From Acidobacteriota bacterium (lineage in GTDB: Bacteria > Acidobacteriota > Terriglobia > UBA7540): 56,027 bases of DNA. Each line of letters opens with the position of its first letter. The first letter of the stretch is position 1. The stretch lies in contig JAKAWG010000027.1 of the NCBI GenBank assembly GCA_021817045.1, forward strand, positions 1 through 56,027, in the 5' to 3' direction. The position numbers and the translations under genes were made by a program. The notes below the pieces were generated by a model that made no database searches, was not told the origin of the DNA, and worked only from the letters and a program-made list of their open reading frames with translations. Positions 6,751 to 15,163 of this stretch are shown piece by piece.

Positions 6751-9153
6751 GTGAAAATGTTTGCTCGCCTCGGTTGGAGTTATGGAGCGCGGCGGCTTGC
6801 CGCCGCTTTGATCGCGCCCGCTCGCGGCGCACGACCACCCCTGATTCTCCTCCTTATTAAGGAGGGTAGCCGCGAAGCGGCGGGGTGGTTGGCAAGCTCC
6901 CGCACTCCATCAAAGCGGCTCTTCTTGTGCCTTGCACTGATTGCATGCCTCTTCCCAACTCGGACCGTGGCTGCGGCAGACTCTGGCTGTGACACCGGGT
7001 TCCATGAGCTGTTAAATCAGGGAAAGAACCTCCAGTTCCCCATCGCCAAGCGCGTGAACGCGTACAAGGCAGCTCTCCAGCGTTGTCCAGGGAGTGACGA
7101 GGCATATCACGACCTCGCGGTGCTGCTGCTTCGCCAGCATGACTTTCAAGATGCCCTGCGCTGGGTCAGGAAGGGCCTCGAAGCGTTCCCGGCCGACCCT
7201 GACTTGAACCTCGATCTCGCCGTGGCGCTCTTGTCCGTGGGACAGCCTCAGCAGGCCCTATCTATTCTTCAGCGCCTTCCTGCGTCTGCTAAAGCCGAGT
7301 TCTATCTCGGAATGGCTTATCAGGCCTTGCGGGACCACAAATCCGCGCAAAAGGCCTTCGCAAAATCCTTCGCGCTGGGCGACCATGACCCGTACGTCCT
7401 TTACGCCTTGATTGAGCAGGATCAGGCTTTGCACGATCAGGAGGCGGGGCTGAAGGATTTCAAAACGCTCTATCGTACTTTTCCGCACTCTGCATGGGTA
7501 CACTTGCTGCTGGGAGATGCCTATTTTTCCCAGCACAATCTCGTCAAGGCCAAAAAAGAATACCGAAGGGCGATTCAACTCGATCGCACGCTTCCCATTG
7601 CCAATTTTCGAGCGGGGTTTCTGGATTTCGGCGAGGGAAATTATGCCGTAGCTCGCCAGGAGTTCCAGCGGGAGATTGCGCTTGATCCCACATTCGGCGT
7701 AGCCTACTTGTATCTTGGCGCCACCCTTCGACGGCTGGGCGAAAATCCGCAATCGCTCCCCATCCTGCGTCAGGCCGAGGCGTACGATCCGAACAATCCC
7801 CTCGTCTACCGGGAATTGGCTGCGGCCGAGATCCAGGCGCACCAATTTCCGGGCGCGCTTCGGACGCTTCAGGAAGGGCAGAGACGATTTCCTAAAGAGC
7901 AAGCGTTTCCCGCGCAGTTGGCTCAGCTTCTTGGACGCATGGGGCAGGCTCGCGCGGCTGCCAAGGAATCTCAATTCGCCGAATCGCTCAGCCGGCAGTC
8001 CAACGTGCTGCTTCATGGCCGCCAGGGGCAAGCTGGCGCGACGCCGTCTTCAACCAACCCGCCCCACACTGGCGGGACTATCCTCCTCGGTAAGGAGGGG
8101 AGCAAGAGGAGGTTCGCCTGGCCCTCGGTCCAGAGGGAGTCATCGCTCGTTGGTGAAGCTCGAGCCTCATCCACTTCGCCTGCGGCTCCCCTCCCTTTGC
8201 CCCGCTCAGAGCAGGCTCTTGGTAAGGAGGGAAATAAGGGGTGGTTAGCTTCGCCGCAGATCCGCCAGTTGAGCCAGTGTATGGAACACGCTAACCATCT
8301 TTGCGTATCGCGCGCGTTGAGCGCAATTCACGATCCAACTTTGCAACACGATCCTGACTATCTCAATTTGAAAGCTCAAGCGTTGAACCTGCTCCACGAG
8401 CGGACGAAGGCGCTCGCCGCCATCCAGGAAGCGATTCGGCTGCGCCCGCGGCAGGAGGAGTATTACATAACCGAAGGCCGGATCGATCAAGGCATGGACA
8501 ACCAAAAAGCGGCGATCCAATCATTTTTATATGCCGAGCAATTGCGCCCTCGCACGGCCGGTCCTGTTTACGATATTGGCATGAGTTTCTTTCTGTTGGG
8601 AAACGAGCAGAACGATACCCAGTACTACAACCGGGCGGGGAAGCACTTTGCGCTCGCTTTGCAACTCGACCCGAAGGACGATCGCGCCCAGTTCATGCTT
8701 GGCGTGGTGGAGGTGTACAAGTTCGACCTCAACGAGGCGCGGAAGGATTTCGAGCAAGCGCTGCAGTTGAATCCTCGCAACGCGTACTACCACCTTTACT
8801 ACGGGGTTTTGCTTCGCCGGATGGGAGACCGCTCCGGGGCCGTGCGCGAACTGCTGACGGCCGAAAGGCTCGACGCATCCGACCCTCGCGCCTACTTCAA
8901 TTTGGGCGCCCTATATGTCCAGGCAGGGAAAGACCCGGCGGCCCGCAAACAACTCGAGCGCGCCGTGCAGCTCGATCCCAAGTTTGCGCCGGCTTTTTAT
9001 TCGCTGGGGATTGTCTACCGAAATCTGGGGCTTACGGAAAAAGCCCGTGCATCGTTCCAAAGGTTCCAGCAACTGAAATCGCGGCAGCAACAGGAGGAGA
9101 CTGACCCCGTGGCCACGTCCCTTAAGTCGCGGCACCAGGCAAACCGGCCCTGA
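6751..9153 (+). CDS. Exported TPR-repeat protein with repeat sequence read in frame
   Basis: 800 residues from GTG 6751, chosen because GGAGAG sits 7 bases upstream; ATG 6757 is an alternative. Residues about 10-54 are encoded by a palindromic repeat (6785-6912). A signal-peptide-like segment, KRLFLCLALIACLFPTRTVAAA, follows. TPR units then run from about residue 90 to 425 and from 520 to the C-terminus (for example AYHDLAVLLLRQHDFQDAL and AEFYLGMAYQALRDHKSAQK). Between them about 78 residues (8030-8265) of Pro/Gly/Ser-rich sequence are again repeat-derived. TPR proteins of this size are scaffolds for protein complexes, here probably periplasmic. The partner is unknown. The original start codon may have been lost when the repeat entered. 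Confidence 0.8.
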   Translation: MKMFARLGWSYGARRLAAALIAPARGARPPLILLLIKEGSREAAGWLASSRTPSKRLFLCLALIACLFPTRTVAAADSGCDTGFHELLNQGKNLQFPIAKRVNAYKAALQRCPGSDEAYHDLAVLLLRQHDFQDALRWVRKGLEAFPADPDLNLDLAVALLSVGQPQQALSILQRLPASAKAEFYLGMAYQALRDHKSAQKAFAKSFALGDHDPYVLYALIEQDQALHDQEAGLKDFKTLYRTFPHSAWVHLLLGDAYFSQHNLVKAKKEYRRAIQLDRTLPIANFRAGFLDFGEGNYAVARQEFQREIALDPTFGVAYLYLGATLRRLGENPQSLPILRQAEAYDPNNPLVYRELAAAEIQAHQFPGALRTLQEGQRRFPKEQAFPAQLAQLLGRMGQARAAAKESQFAESLSRQSNVLLHGRQGQAGATPSSTNPPHTGGTILLGKEGSKRRFAWPSVQRESSLVGEARASSTSPAAPLPLPRSEQALGKEGNKGWLASPQIRQLSQCMEHANHLCVSRALSAIHDPTLQHDPDYLNLKAQALNLLHERTKALAAIQEAIRLRPRQEEYYITEGRIDQGMDNQKAAIQSFLYAEQLRPRTAGPVYDIGMSFFLLGNEQNDTQYYNRAGKHFALALQLDPKDDRAQFMLGVVEVYKFDLNEARKDFEQALQLNPRNAYYHLYYGVLLRRMGDRSGAVRELLTAERLDASDPRAYFNLGALYVQAGKDPAARKQLERAVQLDPKFAPAFYSLGIVYRNLGLTEKARASFQRFQQLKSRQQQEETDPVATSLKSRHQANRP
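6779..6912. repeat. Composite palindromic repeat inside the TPR gene start
   Basis: Begins TTATGGAGCGCGGCGGCTTG and ends GCAAGCTCCCGCACTCCA. The same two ends occur at 35026-35165 in non-coding DNA. Here an extra module, CACCCCTGATTCTCCTCC...AAGGAGGG...GGGGTGG (6835-6892), sits between them and forms its own hairpin. The element is translated as part of the TPR protein N-terminus. Confidence 0.65.
8030..8265. repeat. Repeat cluster read in frame within the TPR gene
   Basis: Two degenerate copies of the CTCCTC..AAGGAGGGG/GGGGTGGTT module (8070-8102 and 8190-8250) interrupt the TPR array without a stop or frame change. The encoded stretch is rich in Pro, Ser and Gly, unlike the helical repeats on either side. 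Confidence 0.6.
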
Positions 9154-9306
9154 TCCTAAAATACAGTGCGGAAGGGTTTACATAGGAGCGAGGAATCGTG
9201 GCTAATCCGACACCTACAGACATCAGACATTTCCCTAATTATCAATGAATTACGCCTGGCCGGGTTTTGGCGCGTGGCGTGCTTCAATCTTTGCGGGAGT
9301 GTACAC

Positions 9307-9732
9307 ATGCAGTTTATTGCCAAGTTCGCAATGGTTTGTCTGGTGGGATTACCGCTCGCGCAAGGCGGCCAAGTGGCGCAGGCAAGGTCGGCGAAACCGG
9401 CCCATCAAACGCTGAACGAGCAGCGACGAGAATACGAGCAGAAGATGCAAAAAGAGCTCAACCAATTGGACCGACAGATCAGAGAGCTGAAATCTGAGGC
9501 CGTAAGGAAAAGCAGCAAGGCGCGTGCCGAAATCAACCGGCAGATACTGGACCTCAACCGGAAGAGCAACGATGCCCGCCAGAAATTGCGCAAGCTGGAA
9601 AACTCGAAGCAGGCCAGCGCTTCTTGGGATGACCTGAAGAGAGGTGTGGATTCAGCGGTGAACGACCTTAGCACGGCTTACCACCAGGCGGTGACCGACT
9701 TCAATAAGTCAAATCATCCGGCCGGGCATTGA
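9307..9732 (+). CDS. Exported coiled-coil protein of unknown function
   Basis: 141 residues from ATG 9307, with GGGAG upstream; the open frame begins further upstream without a good start signal. A signal peptide covers residues 1-26 (MQFIAKFAMVCLVGLPLAQG...AQA). Residues 36-105 are a charged helix with coiled-coil heptads (NQLDRQIRELKSEAVRKSSK...DLNRKSNDARQKLRKLE), and the rest is probably helical. It looks like a periplasmic or envelope-associated spacer. No family is recognised. The next gene starts 8 bases downstream, so the two are probably co-transcribed. Confidence 0.65.
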   Translation: MQFIAKFAMVCLVGLPLAQGGQVAQARSAKPAHQTLNEQRREYEQKMQKELNQLDRQIRELKSEAVRKSSKARAEINRQILDLNRKSNDARQKLRKLENSKQASASWDDLKRGVDSAVNDLSTAYHQAVTDFNKSNHPAGH

Positions 9733-9739
9733 AGGGTCA

Positions 9740-9982
9740 ATGTCAATCATCTGGTTTCTTATCATCGGAATCATAGCAGGGTGGCTCGCCGGGCTCATCA
9801 TGCGCGGCCGCGGATTTGGAATTGTGACCGATCTGATTTTAGGCGTCTTAGGAGCCGTGATCGGAGGCTGGGCCTTACGGTGGATTGGTATCGTCACATT
9901 TGGCTTGGTGGGCTCCCTCATTGCGGCGCTTGTGGGCGCCGTCATTTTGATCGGCCTCGTTCGCCTGGTCAGGTCCGTTTGA
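9740..9982 (+). CDS. GlsB/YeaQ/YmgE family membrane protein
   Basis: 80 residues, AAGGGTC upstream. Three hydrophobic segments separated by short Gly-rich turns (IIGIIAGWLAGLIMRGRGFG...LGVLGAVIGGWAL...LIAALVGAVILIGLVRLV). The first segment, GWLAGxIMRGxGFGxxxDxxLG, is the family signature. Such proteins are small, stress-associated inner-membrane proteins of unclear function, sometimes called transglycosylase-associated. It follows the coiled-coil gene within 8 bases, which hints at a shared envelope-stress role (inference). Confidence 0.9.
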   Translation: MSIIWFLIIGIIAGWLAGLIMRGRGFGIVTDLILGVLGAVIGGWALRWIGIVTFGLVGSLIAALVGAVILIGLVRLVRSV

Positions 9983-10112
9983 TCCGGAGACCTCCGAACC
10001 GCGAGATCAGCCCTCCGGGAATCGCAGGAGAGCCCATCGATTCTCTGTAGTGTGTCTCCAGTTTTATCCCGCTGCTCTTGCCGGGGTTTTCATATCATCG
10101 TGACAACTTTTT

Positions 10113-10168
10113 CTGTAGCGGCGCTCTCTGAGCGCCGAACTACCGGCGGCGAGACGCCGCCGCTACAG
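10113..10168. repeat. Three-arm palindromic repeat with perfect ends
   Basis: Ends CTGTAGCGGCG (10113-10123) and CGCCGCTACAG (10158-10168) are perfect 11-bp inverted repeats. Between them lie GCGCTC-TCT-GAGCGC and GGCG...CGCC hairpins. This is the most regular member of the family in this window. It is in the 9983-10252 gap, where I see no gene. Confidence 0.75.
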
Positions 10169-10252
10169 TATTGGAAGTCACTGTAATCGTCATTAATCGA
10201 GGAGCGCAACATAGTATGACGAGCCGTCCCTGAAGCCGTGGCCGGGCGGTGT

Positions 10253-10453
10253 TCACACTCGGCTGGGCCCGCGCAGCAGTCGGCCGGGCAACAAGATGAT
10301 GGCGGCCAGAAGTGCAAACACTCCTTCCACCACAACGCCGGCGAGCCGGAAAGGCAAGAGAATTAGCCAGACGATGGGATAAAGGATCAGGGCCAAAAGC
10401 GCCAGCGGCCAACACAGCACGAGCAAAATAAACCACAGCAGGAACTTGACCAT
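10253..10453 (-). CDS. Small hydrophobic membrane protein
   Basis: 66 residues from ATG 10453 behind AGGAGGGG. Nearly the whole chain is hydrophobic: two predicted membrane segments (about 3-25 and 27-60) with Pro-Phe-Arg turns (WLILLPFRLAGVVVEGVFALLAAIILLPGRLLR). No named family is recognised. It is convergent with the GlsB-like gene and divergent from the S10 peptidase gene. Confidence 0.65.
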   Translation of the reverse strand: MVKFLLWFILLVLCWPLALLALILYPIVWLILLPFRLAGVVVEGVFALLAAIILLPGRLLRGPSRV

Positions 10454-10695
10454 TGTCGCCCCTCCTGATCGCTTCTGCTTTCTTATACGAATCTGCGTCA
10501 GCGGAGTTCCATGGATGTGCAGGCGCCGCGGGCCAAAGTACGGTGCTGGCGTCACCGGATTGGAATCGTTGTCGGAAGAATTTCAGGCCTAAGCGGCGGC
10601 CGGTGGTTTGACGGTTGACTTCGCCCTCGCCGCGCGTTTACACTTCGAATCTTTCTGGGCTGCAAGCCAGATCAAACCGCGACGGGGGTAAAATA

Positions 10696-12255
10696 ATGCG
10701 TTCGATTTACCAGAGCTTGCTGGCTGCGTGCCTCGCAGCTTCGTTTGCGTTTGGCCAGGCGGCTGCGTCCAAGAAGCCGCAGAAGCCCCCGCCTCCGAAG
10801 GCGGTTCATTCGCGTTCAGTCTCAACGCGCCACACGGTTACGATAGCCGGCCAAAGCCTCGCTTACACGGCTACAGCAGGCACCATTATTTTGCACAACA
10901 AAAAGGATAAGCCGGCCGCCAGCGTATTTTATATCGCTTTTACTCGGGATAACGTAGCTGACCCCGCGACTCGGCCAGTCACATTCGCTTACAACGGCGG
11001 TCCTGGCGCCGCCTCTGCGCTGGTTGATCTCGGAGGCTTCGGGCCGAGGAAAATTGTGTGGCCACAGCCAGGCCAGGAGCTCGCTCGCCGCCCGCCCTAC
11101 CAGTTAAAACCCAACCCGGACACATTGCTCGCGAGCACGGACTTGGTATTTGTCGACGCGGTCGGCACGGGCTACAGTCGGATCATTCGCCCGGCAGGGA
11201 ACCCCAAGATGTTCTACGGCGTAAACGAAGACGCTGCAGTTTTTACCCAATTCATCGAAGAGTATCTTTCCAAATATAAGCGTTGGAATTCCCCAAAGTT
11301 TCTTTTAGGAGAAAGCTACGGCACGACACGCTCGGCAGTGCTGGCTAATCAACTCGTAGGACATGGCATTTATTTGAACGGAGTGATTCTCTGCTCCACG
11401 GTCCTGAATTTTCCGACGATTGCCTTTGCGCCGGGCGACGATTTGCCGTTCATTCTCTATCTTCCCTCCTACGCGGCAGTCGCCTGGTATCATCATCGCT
11501 TACATCCCGAACCCGCGAGCCTTCCCGAACTTGTGCAGAAAGTGAGGACCTTCGCCGCTGGCCCTTACGCGACAGCCTTGTTCCAGGGTTCCAATCTGAC
11601 GGCGTCTGAGCGCCAGTCGCTCGCCAGCCAGCTTGCGGAATTCACCGGGTTGCCCGCTTCGCTTTGGATCCGAATGAATTTGCGTGTCCCGCTGAAGGTT
11701 TTCCAGGGCCGCCTGCTCGGCCATCTTAATCGAGCGACCGGGCGCTACGACGCTCGCTATACGATCCCCAATCTGGAGCCGGTGCTCCCGATGCCGGGTC
11801 CGGGAATAGGAGCGACGAGCAGCGCCATCATGGGTGCTCTCACCGCAAGTTTTAACGATTACCTCGAACGGCGGTTGAACTACCACAGCCATCACCATTA
11901 CCGCCAGCTCAGTGGTCCTGTGAACAACGCATGGGATTGGAAGTATCCGACGCCGTTCGCCATCCTCTTGGGCCGAGGAACGTTTTTCTTGAACGTCGCT
12001 CCGGCTCTCGCCCTTGCCATGAACAACGATCCGGGCCTGGAGTTGATGGTGAATAACGGGTACTTCGATATGGCGACGCCGTTTTTCGCAACGGAGTATA
12101 CCCTCCGCCACATGCGCCTGACGCCGGCGGCTTGGAAACGCGTGACCGTTGATTATTATCGATGCGGCCACATGCTCTACCTCAATCCCCAGGTCGTGCC
12201 GGTGCTCAGCCGGAATATCAACCAGTTCATCGAGACCGCCTCTCAGGGCGGCTGA
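10696..12255 (+). CDS. S10 family serine carboxypeptidase-like protein
   Basis: 519 residues from ATG 10696 with GGGGG upstream. Signal peptide about 1-24. The alpha/beta-hydrolase core shows NGGPG (100-104, oxyanion hole), GESYG with Ser207 as nucleophile, Asp458 in NGYFDMATP and His492 in CGHMLYLNP: a complete S10 triad. Bacterial members of this group are exported and are presumed to cleave C-terminal residues from peptides at low pH. The exact substrate is unknown. It is transcribed alone, opposite to the PEP-CTERM gene that follows. Confidence 0.9.
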   Translation: MRSIYQSLLAACLAASFAFGQAAASKKPQKPPPPKAVHSRSVSTRHTVTIAGQSLAYTATAGTIILHNKKDKPAASVFYIAFTRDNVADPATRPVTFAYNGGPGAASALVDLGGFGPRKIVWPQPGQELARRPPYQLKPNPDTLLASTDLVFVDAVGTGYSRIIRPAGNPKMFYGVNEDAAVFTQFIEEYLSKYKRWNSPKFLLGESYGTTRSAVLANQLVGHGIYLNGVILCSTVLNFPTIAFAPGDDLPFILYLPSYAAVAWYHHRLHPEPASLPELVQKVRTFAAGPYATALFQGSNLTASERQSLASQLAEFTGLPASLWIRMNLRVPLKVFQGRLLGHLNRATGRYDARYTIPNLEPVLPMPGPGIGATSSAIMGALTASFNDYLERRLNYHSHHHYRQLSGPVNNAWDWKYPTPFAILLGRGTFFLNVAPALALAMNNDPGLELMVNNGYFDMATPFFATEYTLRHMRLTPAAWKRVTVDYYRCGHMLYLNPQVVPVLSRNINQFIETASQGG

Positions 12256-12324
12256 TCGCGGCGTAGCGTGGGATTGCGCCTTCCCAGCTCTGCCAAGGCA
12301 AAGTCGCAAAGGCTCTTCCCAATA

Positions 12325-12383
12325 AAAAAAACCCGGGGCTCCGCTTTCAAGCGGAACAGCGCCGAAAGTGAAGCCACCGGGGA
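12325..12383 (-). terminator. Rho-independent terminator of the PEP-CTERM gene
   Basis: On the minus strand a GC-rich stem (CCCCGG...CCCGGG) with an inner CCGCT-TGAA-AGCGG hairpin is followed by eight Ts. It lies about 100 bases after the PEP-CTERM stop codon, in the 12256-12486 gap between convergent genes. Confidence 0.75.
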
Positions 12384-12486
12384 ATTCAGGAACTTGTCAG
12401 TGACGTGCCCGCTTCAGTTTGAAATCGGGAGTTGAAGACAAGACTCTTTCCCAAAGCGCTGAAATCCGCGCTTCTCTGACGGAGAG

Positions 12487-13152
12487 TTATGACACGTCGA
12501 ACGACCCCTGGTTGCGCGCCTTCCGGTTCTTGCGAACCACGACGGCCATGCTTAGCAGGCCGATGCCGAGCAACGTCAGACTGGCTGGCTCGGGGACAGC
12601 GCTAGGCGTGAACATGAGGGCGTTGTCGATCAGGTTGTTTCCACTCGGAGCGGTAATGCCATAAAAGGCGTACTTGCCCCAATCGGTAAGCGCAAAAGTC
12701 GACAAAGCGTCACTTGACGTCGCAGATGTGCTCAACTTGGTGCCGAGTTTTCCAAGCATGTTCGACCCCCACAGTTGATACGTCTCACCCGGTTGAAGAC
12801 TGCCAATCGTCATCGATCCGCTTTTGAATCCCTTCAAGAGGCCTGAGACGTCGAGTTGAATGAAATTACTGCCGCTGCCTTGGATCTCATGATCGGGCGT
12901 CACGGCAAGACCAAGTCCTGTCTCGTCCGGTGTGCCTGGGGTGTACTTGCCGTAGAGACGGGTCGGTGAGCTTGCACTCAGATAGCCATATGCAGTAATA
13001 GTTTGCGTGCCGTCGGTGCTTGTGAACGACTGTTTTTGGCCGTAGGTGCCGTGCATGGTAGCCGTCGCGAAGTCGAATGCCACGTCGGACGCCCAGGCCG
13101 ACGAGGTGAAAAGCAACGCGGAGTCTAGGAATGACAGAAGTATGAGTCTCAT
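12487..13152 (-). CDS. PEP-CTERM sorting domain protein
   Basis: 221 residues from ATG 13152 behind GAAGGAGG. Signal peptide about 1-23. A Ser/Thr/Gly-rich beta-type body of about 160 residues resembles other secreted adhesin-like PEP-CTERM proteins. The C-terminal sorting signal VPEPASLTLLGIGLLSM begins at residue 186, followed by a basic RKNRK tail. Exosortase is known to cleave such signals in bacteria that make exopolysaccharide; no exosortase lies in this window. It has its own terminator and a sigma-54-like site just upstream. The role may be in the matrix or at the cell surface (inference). Confidence 0.88.
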   Translation of the reverse strand: MRLILLSFLDSALLFTSSAWASDVAFDFATATMHGTYGQKQSFTSTDGTQTITAYGYLSASSPTRLYGKYTPGTPDETGLGLAVTPDHEIQGSGSNFIQLDVSGLLKGFKSGSMTIGSLQPGETYQLWGSNMLGKLGTKLSTSATSSDALSTFALTDWGKYAFYGITAPSGNNLIDNALMFTPSAVPEPASLTLLGIGLLSMAVVVRKNRKARNQGSFDVS

Positions 13153-13185
13153 CAAATACCTCCTTCTATGAGTTGACTTGAATCG

Positions 13186-13202
13186 TGGCACGTGTCTTGC
13201 CA
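13186..13202 (-). promoter_or_regulatory. Near-palindromic sigma-54-like (-24/-12) site
   Basis: The plus strand reads TGGCACG-TGTC-TTGC (13186-13200), a full match to the sigma-54 consensus TGGCACG-N4-TTGC. The minus strand of the same bases reads TGGCAAG-ACAC-GTGC, also GG-N10-GC, and would start transcription about 25 bases before the PEP-CTERM ATG. The minus-strand use fits the distance; the plus-strand use would leave a leader of about 230 bases for the gene at 13441. Confidence 0.5.
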
Positions 13203-13440
13203 AATCTCAGTTCCGTAACTGATAGATGGTAAAGGACGACTTAGCCTGTTAGCTGGAGGTGACACCAGAAAAATTTTTCAAAAGCGGCAAATCAGTCCAG
13301 GTGCTTATCCTGGTACCATGATCGTTTCCGGGATGGACCAGACTTCTCGAATGAATAAAGTGAAGAGGCAATTTTAATTGATACGGAAGGCGAGTTTAGC
13401 CTGCAAATCAGCAGCCGGTTCTCCTTAACTGGAGGTGCTT

Positions 13441-15033
13441 ATGCTAAGATTCGTTTTTTCATTAGCCATTATTCTTTGTTCTTTGTCTTCGAACGCAGTG
13501 GCGCAGCAAGCTATGCACCTGCGCAATCAGATTTGGGGCCATCTCCTGGTTACCACTGTGGATCAGGACACCGGACGAGAGGTTGATGCGCGCTGTTATT
13601 TGACTGATGCCTCCGGCCATCACTGGACGCCGTCGGGCGCCATCACTTACGTCAAGCCGCCCGAGCGGGATTTCATTGCTTTAGGGCACTTTCAAATCGA
13701 ACTGCCGCCTGGAACGTACACTCTGAGCGTGGAGCGGGGCACCGAGTATCGCCCGTATGACCGTCAAATTGAAATCGAGCCCGGTGAAATTCTTCGAGAG
13801 AAGGCCGAGCTCAGCCGCTGGATCAACATGAATGCGCGGGGTTGGTATTCTGGTGATTTGCACAACCATCGGAATTGGCGGGAAATGCCGGAGATTCTCT
13901 TGTCGGAAGATTTGAACCTCGCTCCCACGACTACGAATTGGGTCTTTGGGTCCGGAGCCGTACGAACCATATCCCTCCCGCCACCCCGGGGCGAGCCAGC
14001 TAGCCTTCGCGTGGACGCAACCCATGCTTATTCGATCTACAACATGGAGGTAGAACGCGACTGGCCAGGCTCGGGAGCGATTCAATTGCTCAACCTGAAG
14101 AAGCCGACTGAGTTTCACGGTTACGAATTGGCGCCGCCCGATACAACTTTTACCAAGGAGACCCACGCACAGGGCGGGTGGGTGGACGCTGAAAAAATCA
14201 CTTGGCGGGACGGCGGGGCCTTGGTGGCTTTGGGCCAAGTGGATTCCGTCGGGCTGGTTTATAACAGTTTCAGCCCGTACGGTGTGGAGTTGGGAGCGGG
14301 AACAATTCCCAAGGACAAGCCTGAGTACAACACGCCGGGGGGCCTGATGTATTGGGCCATGGACGTTTATTATCGGCTCCTCAACTGCGAGTTCAAACTG
14401 CCGGTCTCCGCGGGCACTGCGTCCGGTGTAAAGCCGACCCCGCTCGGTTACGACCGCGTGTACGTGCATCTTCCTGGCGCATTCAGCTATCGGGAATGGT
14501 TTCGCGAACTCCGAGCAGGGCACAGCTTCGCCACGAACGGGCCGATGCTTTTCTTAACGGTGGACGGGCATCAACCCGGCGATACGATTCAATTTTCCTC
14601 CGACGCGCCGGGAATTTCCCACGAGGTCAACGCACACGCGGAAGTTGATTCTCTAGGGGCTCTGGACCGATTGGAAATCCTCTGGAAGGGAAAAGTAGTT
14701 AAAGACGTTACGGCTCCGCCGGGCGCGCATAAGCTGACCGCAGATCTTGCGATCCCGGTCACTCACACCGGATGGATTGTGGCTCGGGCCTTTGAGAAGC
14801 CGACGGATACCGTGCGCTTCGCGCACACCAGCCCGGTCTATGTCCGCGTGGGCAACGACCCAGGAATTGTCGCTGAAGATGCCGAGTACTTTGTCCGATT
14901 GATGGACGACGAGATCAAGTTCTACGAGAACCTCTCCGGGTTTCACACCGATGCCGACCGGCAGGCCATGGTTAATATGTTCCGGAAGGCTCGTGCTGTT
15001 TACGCGCGATTAGCAACATCCGCCACAAAATAG
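13441..15033 (+). CDS. CehA/McbA-type PHP-fold metallohydrolase, exported
   Basis: 530 residues from ATG 13441 (GGAGG 5 bases upstream). Signal peptide about 1-21. Residues 30-125 are a beta-sandwich. The metal site GWYSGDLHNHRNW has Asp139, His141 and His143, as in PHP-type hydrolases of the CehA/McbA group. The second half (LPVSAGTASG...VYVHLPGAFSYREWFRELRAGHSFATNGPML) is the conserved C-terminal part of that group. Known members hydrolyse carbamates, but most acidobacterial copies are exported, uncharacterised and near glycoside hydrolases. The neighbouring GH116 suggests action on carbohydrate-linked esters (inference). A broken relative lies at 21685-23323. Confidence 0.85.
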   Translation: MLRFVFSLAIILCSLSSNAVAQQAMHLRNQIWGHLLVTTVDQDTGREVDARCYLTDASGHHWTPSGAITYVKPPERDFIALGHFQIELPPGTYTLSVERGTEYRPYDRQIEIEPGEILREKAELSRWINMNARGWYSGDLHNHRNWREMPEILLSEDLNLAPTTTNWVFGSGAVRTISLPPPRGEPASLRVDATHAYSIYNMEVERDWPGSGAIQLLNLKKPTEFHGYELAPPDTTFTKETHAQGGWVDAEKITWRDGGALVALGQVDSVGLVYNSFSPYGVELGAGTIPKDKPEYNTPGGLMYWAMDVYYRLLNCEFKLPVSAGTASGVKPTPLGYDRVYVHLPGAFSYREWFRELRAGHSFATNGPMLFLTVDGHQPGDTIQFSSDAPGISHEVNAHAEVDSLGALDRLEILWKGKVVKDVTAPPGAHKLTADLAIPVTHTGWIVARAFEKPTDTVRFAHTSPVYVRVGNDPGIVAEDAEYFVRLMDDEIKFYENLSGFHTDADRQAMVNMFRKARAVYARLATSATK

Positions 15034-15163
15034 AACACATGACAAGTTTCTAAACCGATAGAGTCTTCGTTTGATTTTGTAGACGCGGATTCATTGCGCC
15101 GAACGGCGGTCCCCCGCTGCCTCGGCGCCAACCTATGACACCGTCGAATTTGAGAAAACGGAC

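Noticed and set aside
6784-6900. CRISPR-like array from repeated GCGGCGG motifs
   Set aside because: Spacing is irregular, units are palindromic modules rather than repeat-spacer pairs, and no cas genes are present.
12325-12383. Bidirectional terminator also serving the S10 peptidase gene
   Set aside because: The T-run exists only for minus-strand transcription; the plus strand has an A-run before the stem.
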